A stretch of DNA of 64,000 nucleotides, taken from contig JAPPBN010000012.1 in NCBI GenBank assembly GCA_026705025.1, forward strand, positions 52,366 to 116,365. The letters are read 5' to 3'. The translations under genes were made by a program, and so were the position numbers. The notes below the pieces were generated by a model. It saw only the letters and a program-made list of their open reading frames with translations, had not been told where the DNA came from and ran no database searches. Position 1 is the stretch's first letter. Each line of letters begins with the position of its first letter. This document shows positions 1 through 8,731 of this stretch, piece after piece. This DNA comes from Bin125 sp026705025. GTDB lineage: Bacteria; Chloroflexota; Dehalococcoidia; Bin125.

Positions 1-326
1 ACATAGTCCGTCAACGTGCGCAAGCCGGTCTCGTCGGCAGCGTCGCGCAACTGAATGAAGAACCCCATCGCCACGACGTAGGCGACGAGGATGCCCCAAT
101 CACCCCAGCGGCGGGCGAGCACGAACACCGCGATTACGGCGACGCCGCTAATCGGCGCAAAGGCGATGGGGTCGAGCGAGGCCATCTGGCGGAGGAAGAC
201 GCCCAACACGCCGATCCCCAACGCGGCCCAGCAGACCGCGCCGATCGCTTCCCGGCGACTGATGCCCCTGACCCGATGTACCCGACGCACGCCCGCGCTC
301 GCCTCCCGTGGTTGCTGGTGTTCCAA
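1..326 (-). CDS. Hypothetical membrane protein, 3'-truncated by the window edge
   Basis: A minus-strand frame stays open from a TAG near 350 down to base 1, with no stop before the edge. The readable product has a basic N-terminal part (VRRVHRVRGISRREAIG) followed by two to three hydrophobic stretches (for example AVCWAALGIGVLGVF, ISGVAVIAVFVL and GILVAYVVAMGFFI), so it is an integral inner-membrane protein. No ATG lies early enough. TTG at 326 or GTG at 290 are the candidate starts, and I give the longer one. It follows the lipoprotein gene on the same strand, so it may be the last member of the two-component operon. I do not recognise the family. Confidence 0.5.
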   Translation of the reverse strand, partial: MEHQQPREASAGVRRVHRVRGISRREAIGAVCWAALGIGVLGVFLRQMASLDPIAFAPISGVAVIAVFVLARRWGDWGILVAYVVAMGFFIQLRDAADETGLRTLTDY

Positions 327-396
327 TCGGCTGTTGCGCCGCGATCTAGCCTATCGGCTCTGGCTCTACAGGTTAACGACCTGCGTATGACCTGTC

Positions 397-1227
397 TTAT
401 GGATCGGCGGCCAATCGCTCAGAGATCAGCTCGGCAATCGCATTGAGATCAGTCAGGCGGGTATCAACAGCCGACTCGTCGCAGTGCGATGGGAGACCGA
501 TCCGTCCGCCGCCATCAGCCGGAGCGGCGTCATCCGTGGTGATCTCAATCGAAGTGAACAGAAAGACAAGATCCCGGCCCTGCGCGAAGACAAGCAGCGC
601 CGAGCGCACGCATATCCCGGCGTGACCCCGATACAGCTCAATCGCCACAGACGCGTCGCCTACCAACGGAGCCGGAAGGAAGCTGGACGCGAACAACCGG
701 TGATGGGGCACAATCACGCCGGCCAGATCGGGTGGCTGAGAAGCAACGTATTTGACCCAGTCGGCTGCCGATTCCTCCGACTGATCGGTGAAGACGTGCA
801 GCCAGAATGTCTCACCGGTGGGACTCTCATCGCTGGGGGAAAAGGCGATTCCGCTCGATGTCAGCGACCGTCCCGGCAGTGACGACAGCGAACGATCTTC
901 GGATGCCTCGAGCCACGACGGCAGCCCGGCGGCGTAGGACTTCTCTTCCAGGTGCGCGCCGACGTCGGCCGAGGTGACGGTCAGCTGGCGCTCCCGCACC
1001 GTCTGTTCTGCTGGTTGTTCAACAACGGGTGGATCCACATCCTCTTCCTGCACCTGGGGCACTGTCTGAGGCTGATCGGGGACGGTTGAGTCGTCGTCGC
1101 CGCAGGAACTGAGCAGCAACGTCAGCGCGAAGAGGATCAGACAACCGACGACCAGGCCAACCGGACTGATCCCGTCGCTGCGTCCAGCCACGTCAACTGA
1201 GCTCCGGGCTCGAAGTTTCTCCAGCAT
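397..1227 (-). CDS. Putative lipoprotein of the two-component operon
   Basis: Predicted 276-residue exported lipoprotein. A short basic N-terminus is followed by a hydrophobic segment (about residues 23-40) ending in a lipobox, LLSSC, with the acceptor at Cys42. An acidic, Pro/Gln/Val-rich linker comes next, then a globular domain of about 200 residues with no motif I recognise. The frame is open further upstream, but ATG 1227 is preferred because it puts the signal sequence at the N-terminus. With this start the gene overlaps the 3' end of the kinase gene by 35 bases, implying translational coupling. By position it may be an accessory or sensory lipoprotein of the adjacent kinase, or a target of the system. 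That role is inference. Confidence 0.75.
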   Translation of the reverse strand: MLEKLRARSSVDVAGRSDGISPVGLVVGCLILFALTLLLSSCGDDDSTVPDQPQTVPQVQEEDVDPPVVEQPAEQTVRERQLTVTSADVGAHLEEKSYAAGLPSWLEASEDRSLSSLPGRSLTSSGIAFSPSDESPTGETFWLHVFTDQSEESAADWVKYVASQPPDLAGVIVPHHRLFASSFLPAPLVGDASVAIELYRGHAGICVRSALLVFAQGRDLVFLFTSIEITTDDAAPADGGGRIGLPSHCDESAVDTRLTDLNAIAELISERLAADP

Positions 1228-2725
1228 CGTTTGCCGACAACGCGTTCCCGGCTGAGAGCAACACAATGTGAAAAGTGGTGCCGACGCCTTGCTCGCTCGA
1301 AACGCGAATCTCGCCTCCCTGCGCCCGCACCAATTCGCGAGCGATCGCCAGACCGAGTCCGGTTCCACCCTGCGCGCCCGGCCGGTCCGATTTGTAGTAG
1401 CGGTCAAACAGATTGGGAATGGCTTCCTCGGGAATGCCCACGCCGGTGTCGGCGACCGCAATCGACACGCTGCTCTGGCTCTCCCGGCGTGCACTCAACT
1501 GTACGTCGCCGCCCGGCGGCGTGTGCCGCAGCGCATTATCGAGCAGATTGCCCAGCACCTGGTCGAGACGATCCCAATCACCCAGGACGTCGCCGACGCC
1601 GGCCGGTTCGACCGTCAGATTGACGTCAAGCTCCTGCGCGCGCAGCGTGAACAGCTCGCCAACGTGATCGAGCAGCGCTCCGACATCGACGGGGCTCGAT
1701 TCCACCTGTACCTGACCCGCCTCGATGCGGGAGAGGTCCAGCAGGCCCTCAACCAGTCGCAGCAGCCGTCGCGATTCGTCTTCGATGATCCGATAGGCAT
1801 TTTGCTGTTCCTCGCCCCTGACCACATCGTCCATCAGGGCCTGCGAGAAGCCGTTGATCGAAGTCAGCGGAGTCTGCAGGTCGTGGGAAACGTTGGCCAG
1901 GAAATCGCGCAGCGCGGTCTGTTGGCGTTCGACTTCCTCTGTCATCTGATTGAACGATCGCGCCAGTTCTTGTGCCTCCTGGGATCCGCCGACATCGACG
2001 CGCTGCTGCAGCTGACCGCGCGCGACGCTGCGTGAGGCTGCCGCGACACGTTGAATCGGCCGGTAAATCGAACGCGAGACCAGGAATCCGACCAGCGAGG
2101 CGACTGCCAGCGCAATCACGCCCGCAATGAGCAACTGTGGCGCGAGATCACCCACTACCGCCCAGCGCGACTCGCCGACCAGCACGACGGCGATACAGCA
2201 GTAGCCCTGGCGTTGCTGTTCGTCCGAGGGCAGGCTGGTGACCACATAGGTCAGGCGCTCACCGTCGTCGGTCGTCAACTGTCCCTCAGCCAGGCGACTG
2301 CGATCCAGCTCCCCCAGATCGATCGGCAGGGTTTCGCCCAGGAACCGATCTCCCGTCTCCATGACCCGGACCACTTCTCCGCCCGATGTGATGCCCAGCA
2401 CAGGCACGTCGAGATCGCTGACCAGCGAGCCCGTCAACGTCTGGGCCGCCAGGGCGAAGTCCTGCAGCAACTGATCGAGGTTGCGGGCTTCGTCTTCCTC
2501 CGAGAACAGCTCCGGACCCCAGGCGGTCGCCAGTTCGCGCAGACGCGACTGCTCCACTCGATCCTGGTAACCGCCCAGCAGCACAAAGCTGATCAATCCC
2601 ACGACGATCAGCGTGAGCACGACAATCGCGACCAGCGTCACGTAGATCCGGGAGCGGATCGTCTGCAGTTGGAGGTTTGGCCAGCCCAGCGCCGGCATCC
2701 AGTTTGGCTGACCTCTGGACATCAT
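1193..2725 (-). CDS. Membrane-bound sensor histidine kinase
   Basis: A 510-residue HAMP-type sensor kinase. Residues about 27-50 and 197-218 are transmembrane segments bracketing an extracytoplasmic sensor domain of about 145 residues. A HAMP region follows (SRSIYRPIQRV), then the HisKA dimerisation helix with the phospho-accepting His281 in NVSHDLQTPLTS. The HATPase domain has the N box (LLDNALRHTPPGG), the G1 box (DTGVGIPE) and the G2 box (GGTGLGLAI). The response-regulator gene lies 45 bases upstream and the lipoprotein overlaps downstream, so this is one operon. The stimulus cannot be read from the sequence. Family assignment is certain. Confidence 0.95.
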   Translation of the reverse strand: MMSRGQPNWMPALGWPNLQLQTIRSRIYVTLVAIVVLTLIVVGLISFVLLGGYQDRVEQSRLRELATAWGPELFSEEDEARNLDQLLQDFALAAQTLTGSLVSDLDVPVLGITSGGEVVRVMETGDRFLGETLPIDLGELDRSRLAEGQLTTDDGERLTYVVTSLPSDEQQRQGYCCIAVVLVGESRWAVVGDLAPQLLIAGVIALAVASLVGFLVSRSIYRPIQRVAAASRSVARGQLQQRVDVGGSQEAQELARSFNQMTEEVERQQTALRDFLANVSHDLQTPLTSINGFSQALMDDVVRGEEQQNAYRIIEDESRRLLRLVEGLLDLSRIEAGQVQVESSPVDVGALLDHVGELFTLRAQELDVNLTVEPAGVGDVLGDWDRLDQVLGNLLDNALRHTPPGGDVQLSARRESQSSVSIAVADTGVGIPEEAIPNLFDRYYKSDRPGAQGGTGLGLAIARELVRAQGGEIRVSSEQGVGTTFHIVLLSAGNALSANDAGETSSPELS

Positions 2726-2770
2726 CTGAACGCGATATCGGGGCGTCGTCGCCAGATTGCGCTGACGCCG

Positions 2771-3484
2771 CTAGACAGCGTCGCCGTCCCCGGCAAGCGA
2801 CAGACCGTTGGGGTTGTCGCGCATGGTCATCTTGTAGCCCACGCCGCGCAATGTCTCGATCTGCAAGTCGCTGTCCCGCAGGTGTTGGCGTAGGTGGTTA
2901 ATGTGAACGTCCACGGTGCGCGTTTCTCCGCTGAAGGTGTAGCCCCACACCAGGGAAAGCAGTTGCTCGCGCGACATCACCGTCTGCAAGTTCTGAGCCA
3001 GCGCAAAGAGTAGATCGAACTCCTTGGTTCGCAGTTTGAGAGACGCACCGCCCAGCACCGCTTCGCGCGTCTGTCGATTCAGCGTCAGACTGCCCACGGA
3101 GACTTCGACGCCCGAGCGCGCAATCCCATCGGCTCGGCGCAGGATCGCCTTGACCCGGGCGACCAGCTCCTTGGGATTGAACGGCTTGGTCAGATAATCG
3201 TCGGCGCCCAGCTCGAAACCCGCCACCTTGACCGCGTCCTCGCGACGCACGGTCAGCATCAGGATCGGCACATCCGAGTCCTGTCGGATTCCCTTGGTGA
3301 CCTCGAAGCCGTCCAGTTTCGGCATCATCAGGTCGAGCACGACCAGGTCGGGCTGGAGCATGACCGCCTTCTCGAGGGCCTCCTGGCCGTCAGAGGCAAA
3401 CTCCAACTCATAACCCTCTCGCGAGAGATACAGGCGGACTAACTCACGGATGTGGGGCTCGTCATCGGCGATGAGTATTTTCAT
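2771..3484 (-). CDS. OmpR/PhoB-family response regulator
   Basis: A 237-residue response regulator. The receiver domain has the acidic pair in ILIADDE, the phospho-acceptor Asp51 in VVLDLMMP, and the conserved Lys in LTKPFNP. The C-terminal half is a winged-helix DNA-binding domain with the typical LRTKEFDLL, REQLLSLVWGY, RTVDVHINHLR and RGVGYKM elements. ATG 3484 is chosen over an ATG seven codons upstream because it starts directly at the first receiver strand (MKILIADDE). It is the first gene of the regulator-kinase-lipoprotein operon. Its promoter should lie in the 159-base divergent gap shared with the acetyltransferase gene. Confidence 0.96.
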   Translation of the reverse strand: MKILIADDEPHIRELVRLYLSREGYELEFASDGQEALEKAVMLQPDLVVLDLMMPKLDGFEVTKGIRQDSDVPILMLTVRREDAVKVAGFELGADDYLTKPFNPKELVARVKAILRRADGIARSGVEVSVGSLTLNRQTREAVLGGASLKLRTKEFDLLFALAQNLQTVMSREQLLSLVWGYTFSGETRTVDVHINHLRQHLRDSDLQIETLRGVGYKMTMRDNPNGLSLAGDGDAV

Positions 3485-3643
3485 GGCGCGCAGCCTGCCA
3501 GCCAACCAATTTTCACTATAGGACCTGGAACACCAAATGCGACCGTCATGAATCCGCAGTCATCCAGCGTCGGAAACCGCGGCGAGCGGGCATGATGCAA
3601 CTCGTTGATAGTCTCAGGAAGTCCAACCGACGAGGAGTACAGC

Positions 3644-4900
3644 ATGCCCCGACGCGAAGTGCCAGCCGGAGTTGAGGTCCGAGCCGCCAATACCGAGGAG
3701 ATGGAGGACTTTCGCTTCATCGCCAACCTGGCGCTTGGAGAACATGGCAACCCGATGCGCGATCCGGTGACGTTCCTGCAACCGGAATGGTCGACCTGCG
3801 TATTCGAGCACGGCGCGCTCTCAACCACCTTTGGGGCCTGGCCGTTCTCAATGCGGTTCAACGGCGAACGCGCCCACGTGGCCGGAGTCACGGCGGTCGG
3901 CACCGATCCGACCAAGCGCCGCCGCGGCTACCTCAGACTGGCAATGGAACACTCGCTGGACGAGCAATACGAACGCGGCCAATCGCTGGCGGCGCTCTAC
4001 GCTTCGCAGGCCGGCATTTACCAGCGCTTCGGCTACGCCGTCTGTTCCCGACGGCAACGCTACGAGCTCGATCCGCTCGACCTCAGCTTCGTCCAGGCCC
4101 CGACACCCTCAGGCACACTCAGCATCTCAAACGCCAGGGATCTCCCCGACGACGCTGTCGTGATCCGCGACCTGTATCGCCAGTACATGCAACCGAGGAA
4201 CGGCCTCCTGCATCGCGGCGTCAATCTCTGGAACGCCGAGGTCCTGGATGAACCGTCCGACATCGAGGAAGGGCCGGTCCGCGTCCTGCTCTACGAGGAG
4301 GATGGGGAAGCACTGGGTTACATGGTCTACACCAGCCGCGAAGACCAGTCGATTAGCCATTTCAGCGCCCATCAGCGAGATCATCGGATGACGATTCGCG
4401 AGTACGGCTGGCTCACGCCGGCGGCCTACGTCGCCATGTGGCAATTCGCGGCCAGCCAGGACCTCTCCTGGCGCATCTATGTCAGAGACGCCCCCTCCGA
4501 CGATCCTATCCAGCACTTCGCCCGTGATCCGCGTACGTTGCGGGTCGAAGTCATGGACGGCATCCTCGTGCGCATCGTCGATCTCCCGCGAGCGCTCATG
4601 ACGCGCAAGTATCCGGTCGAATCGGAAATCACATTCCGGGTCCTGGACGACCTGTGCGACTGGAACCAGGGCACCTGGAGACTGTCAGTCGGCCCGGAGG
4701 GCGCCGATATCCGCCAGGTTGACGCATCTCCCGAACTGACGATGGACGTGTTCACGATGGCGCACCTGGCAACGGGAGCGCTCTCAGCGACCTACAGTCA
4801 TCGACTCGGCCGCATCGAGGCCACCGATGCCGCCGCCCTGGTCCGCGCAGATCACATCTTCGCGACCGAGTTCGCGATGCACTGCATGAACCACTTCTAA
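3644..4900 (+). CDS. Eis-like GNAT N-acetyltransferase with SCP2-type C-terminal domain
   Basis: A 418-residue protein built like the Eis family: an N-terminal GNAT domain, a second GNAT-like domain and a sterol-carrier-like C-terminal domain. The acetyl-CoA loop is visible in the segment GVTAVGTDPTKRRRGYLRLA (the V-x(3)-R-R-x-G-Y type). The strand IYQRFGYAV contains the tyrosine that serves as general acid in Eis, and the protein ends in Phe, as Eis does, where the terminal carboxylate is catalytic. Eis proteins acetylate amines, including aminoglycosides; the substrate here is unknown. ATG 3644 is preferred over one 13 codons upstream because a GAGGAG ribosome site sits just before it. Confidence 0.9.
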   Translation: MPRREVPAGVEVRAANTEEMEDFRFIANLALGEHGNPMRDPVTFLQPEWSTCVFEHGALSTTFGAWPFSMRFNGERAHVAGVTAVGTDPTKRRRGYLRLAMEHSLDEQYERGQSLAALYASQAGIYQRFGYAVCSRRQRYELDPLDLSFVQAPTPSGTLSISNARDLPDDAVVIRDLYRQYMQPRNGLLHRGVNLWNAEVLDEPSDIEEGPVRVLLYEEDGEALGYMVYTSREDQSISHFSAHQRDHRMTIREYGWLTPAAYVAMWQFAASQDLSWRIYVRDAPSDDPIQHFARDPRTLRVEVMDGILVRIVDLPRALMTRKYPVESEITFRVLDDLCDWNQGTWRLSVGPEGADIRQVDASPELTMDVFTMAHLATGALSATYSHRLGRIEATDAAALVRADHIFATEFAMHCMNHF

Positions 4901-4947
4901 GGGCCGAGCGTTCTGGAGGCCCATCGTGTTCGGCAGGGTCAAGCGGA

Positions 4948-5889
4948 TCAGACGGCCTCACCCAGCAGATACTGGCCCATGGCTTCCTCGAGGGCTGTCA
5001 CCTCATGCGGCTCGAGGTCGCGATAGGGCGGTCGCGTGTGCGTCAACGGCAGACCGCTGGTGATGTTGATCAGCTGTTTCATCGCACCGACGCGGGGAAA
5101 CAGGTTGAGGATGGCGTGCAGCTCGTTGAGCTGGTCCTGCGGCCGCTGCGGCTCCCCGCCTTCACGATGGGCGAACTGGATCGTTTTGACCAACGCCGGC
5201 ACCGCATTGGCCATCCCTGAAACGCCGCCCACGCAGCCGGCCCGATAGAGCGGCGCATGGGCCGCGTCCGAACCGGCCATCACCCGAAACTCTGAACCGG
5301 GCCCCTCAGCCGGCACCTGCGCCATGTAGCGCTTGGTGCGTTCGGCGTCGCCGCCGGAATCCTTGATGCCCATCAGTTGATCGGGATGCCGCCGCAGCAC
5401 GGCGGCGAGCACCTCGTCGGGAATATCGATCCCTGCCTGGGCCGGCATGTTGTAGAGCAGCGCCCGGCCATCGGCTGGCAGCGACTCGATCACGGCTGAA
5501 AACCAATCGGCCATCCCTCGCGCATCCACGTTCTTGAAGAAGAACGGTGGCAACAACGCGACGGCGTCGGCGCCCGCGTCGAATGCGTCGTTGGCCGCAC
5601 GGATCGTGTCGGGTAACGAGGGGCAGGTTGCGCCGGCGACCACGACGAGTCCGCCGCCGATCCCGCGCGAGGCGTGCTTGACCGCTTCCACGACACGCCG
5701 TCTTTCGTCCATGCCCACCGACGGACCCTCGCCATTCGTGCCAAGGGTGAGAATCCCCGTGATCCCCATCGTGCGCAGAAACTCGACGTGCGGTCCAATC
5801 CAGTCCACATCGACATCACGTCCGCCTTCTGTGAACGGCGTCACCTGCGCCGCCATCAGCCCGTCCAGCCGTTCGTACGCCAGCGCCAT
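4948..5889 (-). CDS. DapA-family class I aldolase (dihydrodipicolinate synthase/N-acetylneuraminate lyase superfamily)
   Basis: A 313-residue TIM-barrel enzyme of the DapA superfamily. The Schiff-base lysine is Lys176 in MGIKDSGG, the catalytic tyrosine is Tyr146 in LLYNMPA, and the substrate loop reads GTNGEGPS, where true DapA has GTTGE. ATG 5889 is supported by GGGAGG seven bases upstream. The Thr-to-Asn change and the lack of lysine-pathway neighbours suggest a keto-acid lyase, or 4-hydroxy-2-oxoglutarate or related aldolase, rather than lysine biosynthesis. The exact substrate cannot be told. It stands alone, convergent with the acetyltransferase gene. Confidence 0.88.
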   Translation of the reverse strand: MALAYERLDGLMAAQVTPFTEGGRDVDVDWIGPHVEFLRTMGITGILTLGTNGEGPSVGMDERRRVVEAVKHASRGIGGGLVVVAGATCPSLPDTIRAANDAFDAGADAVALLPPFFFKNVDARGMADWFSAVIESLPADGRALLYNMPAQAGIDIPDEVLAAVLRRHPDQLMGIKDSGGDAERTKRYMAQVPAEGPGSEFRVMAGSDAAHAPLYRAGCVGGVSGMANAVPALVKTIQFAHREGGEPQRPQDQLNELHAILNLFPRVGAMKQLINITSGLPLTHTRPPYRDLEPHEVTALEEAMGQYLLGEAV

Positions 5890-5965
5890 CGATTCGCCTC
5901 CCATTGTTTGCCTGTTGGCAGCCTAGCTGTGAGCCTTGAGCCGTCTCAGCGATTAATCTCAAGCC

Positions 5966-7300
5966 ATGACCCGCATTTACGTATGCAGCGCGACAGGCGC
6001 ATTGACCACCGACGCCGCTCCCGTGGGCGGCGGCGTCGCGGTGCTTGAAGCGCTGATCCCCCACCTCGAGCGATCAGACCTCGAAGTGACGCTCCTGACC
6101 CCCGGCGCCGAAGAGAGCCGCGACGGGACTCGGCAGCAGCTGCCGGTTCCCACGCTGACGCATGTCGAGCCTGACAAGATTCTCCGATTGAATGCCAGGC
6201 GCTACGGAGATTTCGCGATTGAGTGGGAAGCAGCGCTGGCGGACTACTTCTCTGATATCGATCCCGCGGACGCCGTAGTGCTCGCCAACGACACGGCCGA
6301 GGGCCCGCCCTTTGCCCAGCTGCACCAGAACGGATTCGCGCAACTGGCGCTGCTCCACGTCATCGTCAGTGAGTTCTTCAGCCGCCGCTACGTCTCGCAA
6401 CCAACCGGGCTGCCGATCAGCGGCCCGCACCTATCGGCGCTCTGGAGACTGGCCGAGCGCCGCGGCCTGACCCGGCATGCTCCTGATATTGCCCGTCTCG
6501 TCTGGGCCAAGGAACGCGACCTGGCCCGCCACGTCGACGCGCCGATCGCGCCGTCTGCTCCGGTCGCCCGCTCATTGGCCGACTGTTATCCAGGCACCGG
6601 CGTTGCGCGGCGCACCCAGATCGTGCCCTGGGGCGTCACCGGCGAGCCCGATCCCGACCTGCGTGAGTTGCGCCGCGACACCCTGCGCGAAGTCGACGCC
6701 GATCCCAACCGCTTCACCTTGCTGACCCTCAGCCGGCTCTCGCCGGAAAAGCGAGTGGAGCTGGTCATCGAGGCGCTCAGACTGATCGAGCGGCAGTCGC
6801 CCGCGACAGCTGAGCGGATTCAACTACTCGTCGCCGGCGGCGCCGCATACATGGGCGGCGCTGCCTACGAGCGAAAACTCCGGCAGGCGGCCTCGAGACT
6901 GCGGCGGGCGGAGGTCCACTTCCCCGGCTATGTCACCAGCGAGCAAAAGTGGCGGCTGTTTGCCGCCGCGGACGCGTTCCTCTCTCCCAGCTACTACGAG
7001 GCCTACGGCCTCACGATTGCCCAGGCGCTGGCCAGCGGGGCGCCGGTCATCGCCGCGCCGCACGCCGGCGCCCACGCCACCGTCGACGATCGCCACGGCT
7101 GGATCGCCGAGCCCACGCCCCGCGCCTTCGCCGCAGCAATCAGACGAGCGCTGCATGCCGACGAGAATCGTGAAATACTTCGCCGCCGTGAAGCTGCCGC
7201 CAGGTGGGGCAGTGAACGGCCATTCGACGTCGCCGCCAAACGAGTGATCGGAATCGCTCATAGACTCGCGCATGGCGAACCAGCCGAGGAGGCCCTGTGA
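5966..7300 (+). CDS. Family 4-type glycosyltransferase
   Basis: A 444-residue GT-B glycosyltransferase. The N-terminal domain has a glycine-rich opening loop (PVGGGVAVLEAL). The C-terminal nucleotide-sugar domain shows TLSRLSPEKRVELVIEAL, with the Lys typical of retaining GT4 enzymes, and the donor-binding E-x(7)-E segment in YYEAYGLTIAQALASGAPVI. It should transfer a sugar from an NDP- or GDP-sugar in the cytoplasm; the acceptor is unknown. Its TGA overlaps the ATG of the HAD gene by one base, so the two are co-translated. The phosphohexomutases further along could supply sugar phosphates, but they are not adjacent. Confidence 0.9.
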   Translation: MTRIYVCSATGALTTDAAPVGGGVAVLEALIPHLERSDLEVTLLTPGAEESRDGTRQQLPVPTLTHVEPDKILRLNARRYGDFAIEWEAALADYFSDIDPADAVVLANDTAEGPPFAQLHQNGFAQLALLHVIVSEFFSRRYVSQPTGLPISGPHLSALWRLAERRGLTRHAPDIARLVWAKERDLARHVDAPIAPSAPVARSLADCYPGTGVARRTQIVPWGVTGEPDPDLRELRRDTLREVDADPNRFTLLTLSRLSPEKRVELVIEALRLIERQSPATAERIQLLVAGGAAYMGGAAYERKLRQAASRLRRAEVHFPGYVTSEQKWRLFAAADAFLSPSYYEAYGLTIAQALASGAPVIAAPHAGAHATVDDRHGWIAEPTPRAFAAAIRRALHADENREILRRREAAARWGSERPFDVAAKRVIGIAHRLAHGEPAEEAL

Positions 7301-7932
7301 TGAACCAACGCGCCGTCCTGTTCGACTTCGGAGGCGTGCTCATCCGGATGGATTCGGACGGCTACGACGAGTTCGGCAAGCGCTGGAACTTGCCGGCCGG
7401 CACCCTCGTCGACGCCTTCTACCGAACCCCCGAGTGGCACGCGATCGAGACCGGCCGGGGCAACTGGGACACCTGGCAGCGGGGAGTCGAACAGAGCCTC
7501 GCTCCTTATCTCCAGGGCAACGTCGTCGAGGCAGTCCAGAGTCTGCTCGACGCCTGGTACGCACAGCCCTGGCAATATCACTACCCCAACTTCGAGCTGG
7601 CCCACGACCTCCAGGCCGCCGGTCACAGGATCGGCGTCCTCTCAAACGCCCCCGACGACCTGCGCGAGCGCTTCCTCAACAACCTGCCCGTTGAAGTGGA
7701 TTGGGACGCCATCGTCGTCTCTGGCGAGATCGGCATGCGCAAACCCGATCCGGGCATTTTTCATCACGCCGCCGAAGAAATCGGCGTCCCGCCCGAGCAC
7801 TGCTTCTTCATCGACGACCTCGAAGAAAACGTTCTCGGCGCCCAGAGAGTCGGAATGGACGGCTACCACTTCACCCGCAATAACTACAAAGCGCTGAGGA
7901 TCGCCCTCAGGGCCGCCGGCATCGAGAGTTAG
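7300..7932 (+). CDS. HAD-superfamily hydrolase
   Basis: A 210-residue HAD phosphatase with an alpha-helical cap. Motif I is VLFDFGGVL, which carries the nucleophilic Asp but has Gly where the second Asp often stands. Motif II is in GVLSNAP, motif III is the Lys in GMRKPDPGIF, and motif IV is FIDDLEENV. ATG 7300 is preferred over the GTG one codon earlier, because GAGGAGG precedes it and it forms the TGATG junction with the glycosyltransferase. The close coupling suggests dephosphorylation of a sugar- or glyceryl-phosphate intermediate tied to that enzyme, which is inference. The 3' end overlaps the convergent toxin-like gene by four bases. Confidence 0.88.
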   Translation: MNQRAVLFDFGGVLIRMDSDGYDEFGKRWNLPAGTLVDAFYRTPEWHAIETGRGNWDTWQRGVEQSLAPYLQGNVVEAVQSLLDAWYAQPWQYHYPNFELAHDLQAAGHRIGVLSNAPDDLRERFLNNLPVEVDWDAIVVSGEIGMRKPDPGIFHHAAEEIGVPPEHCFFIDDLEENVLGAQRVGMDGYHFTRNNYKALRIALRAAGIES

Positions 7933-8222
7933 GGGCGGCGGCGCCTCTCGTACCCGTGATAGGCGATTCGCCGCGGTCGGATCCGAAACACGCGAATCCG
8001 ACGGTCATCCCACTCGACTGTAAACAAGATGCGCAAGTTGCCTGGAGCATGAACCCGATAGACCCCGGGATGATCTTGCAGTTCCTGGCTCTCGTTCACG
8101 TGCGGGCCGCTTGAGAACGCCTTCAGGAGCCCCTTAACGTCGCTCTTCCGCTTGGGCGACAGCGACCGAAACTGCAACTCGGCGTCCCGAGTCTTGTAGA
8201 CGATCCAACGAGGGCCGACCAC
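7929..8222 (-). CDS. RelE/ParE-like toxin-fold protein
   Basis: A 97-residue basic protein with the RelE/ParE pattern: an N-terminal helix pair rich in Lys/Arg (LSPKRKSDVKGLLKAF), a central P-G-V-Y-R-V strand, then NLRILFTVEWDDRRIRVFRIRPR, like the R-I-x-F-x-V-x-x-x-x-x-I-x-V-x-x-I pattern of the family. RelE proteins cleave mRNA on the ribosome and ParE proteins poison gyrase; the sequence does not decide between them. The acidic gene just upstream, two bases away, is a likely partner. Both are compact and isolated between unrelated genes, as expected for a toxin-antitoxin cassette. Confidence 0.7.
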   Translation of the reverse strand: MVGPRWIVYKTRDAELQFRSLSPKRKSDVKGLLKAFSSGPHVNESQELQDHPGVYRVHAPGNLRILFTVEWDDRRIRVFRIRPRRIAYHGYERRRRP

Positions 8223-8224
8223 AG

Positions 8225-8710
8225 CTAGGAAGGCTCGTCTTCTTCGATACAGAACTGGTCTGAGGCTGCTGGATTTTCGGTCCTCAGCCGGGCGAAAAAG
8301 GACTCACCATCTGTCGATGACCGATCGAGCCAATACAACCAGTCCCAGCCCTGTGGAAACCGAGCATCCAGCCATTTCAACAGCTCCGTGCCTTCGGGAT
8401 CGTCGTCATCGTCAAACATTGACCAATCACCATCGGGGATCGGCAGTGGGTCAACCGGACCCTCCGCCTCCCGTTCCATGGCCTCCACCTCTTCCGAAGT
8501 AGGTACCGGGTCAAGAATGTCAACGTCAAACTCATATGGCGGCGGAACCAGACACCGAGCGAGGTAGCCGTAGCCGCCGGCTTCGGCCTGCGCCACCAAC
8601 TGCTTCCGCTTTCGCTCCACCCAGGCAGCCCGCCACTGCACCTGCGTCTCCGCAGGCTTCCACCAATCCACCCAGTCCGTGCCGATGATGTCGGGTTTGC
8701 GCTGTGCCAT
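8225..8710 (-). CDS. Acidic hypothetical protein, possible antitoxin partner
   Basis: A 161-residue protein that I do not recognise. It is strongly acidic, with a run of five Asp in SMFDDDDDPEG and an EEDEPS tail, and rich in Trp (DWVDWWKP; GWDWLYWL). No helix-turn-helix or AbrB-type DNA-binding motif is visible. It ends two bases before the RelE-like gene, so the two are co-transcribed with the acidic gene first, the usual antitoxin-toxin order. It is longer than classical RelB-type antitoxins. It could neutralise the basic toxin by charge-based binding, but it may also be an unrelated gene. Confidence 0.6.
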   Translation of the reverse strand: MAQRKPDIIGTDWVDWWKPAETQVQWRAAWVERKRKQLVAQAEAGGYGYLARCLVPPPYEFDVDILDPVPTSEEVEAMEREAEGPVDPLPIPDGDWSMFDDDDDPEGTELLKWLDARFPQGWDWLYWLDRSSTDGESFFARLRTENPAASDQFCIEEDEPS

Positions 8711-8731
8711 GACCGGACCTCCAGGCCCATC

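Noticed and set aside
2051..2893. A long plus-strand open frame opposite the histidine kinase
   Set aside because: The minus strand encodes unmistakable kinase and regulator motifs. The plus frame has low-complexity, Arg/Gln/His-rich composition as expected for an antisense shadow in GC-rich DNA.
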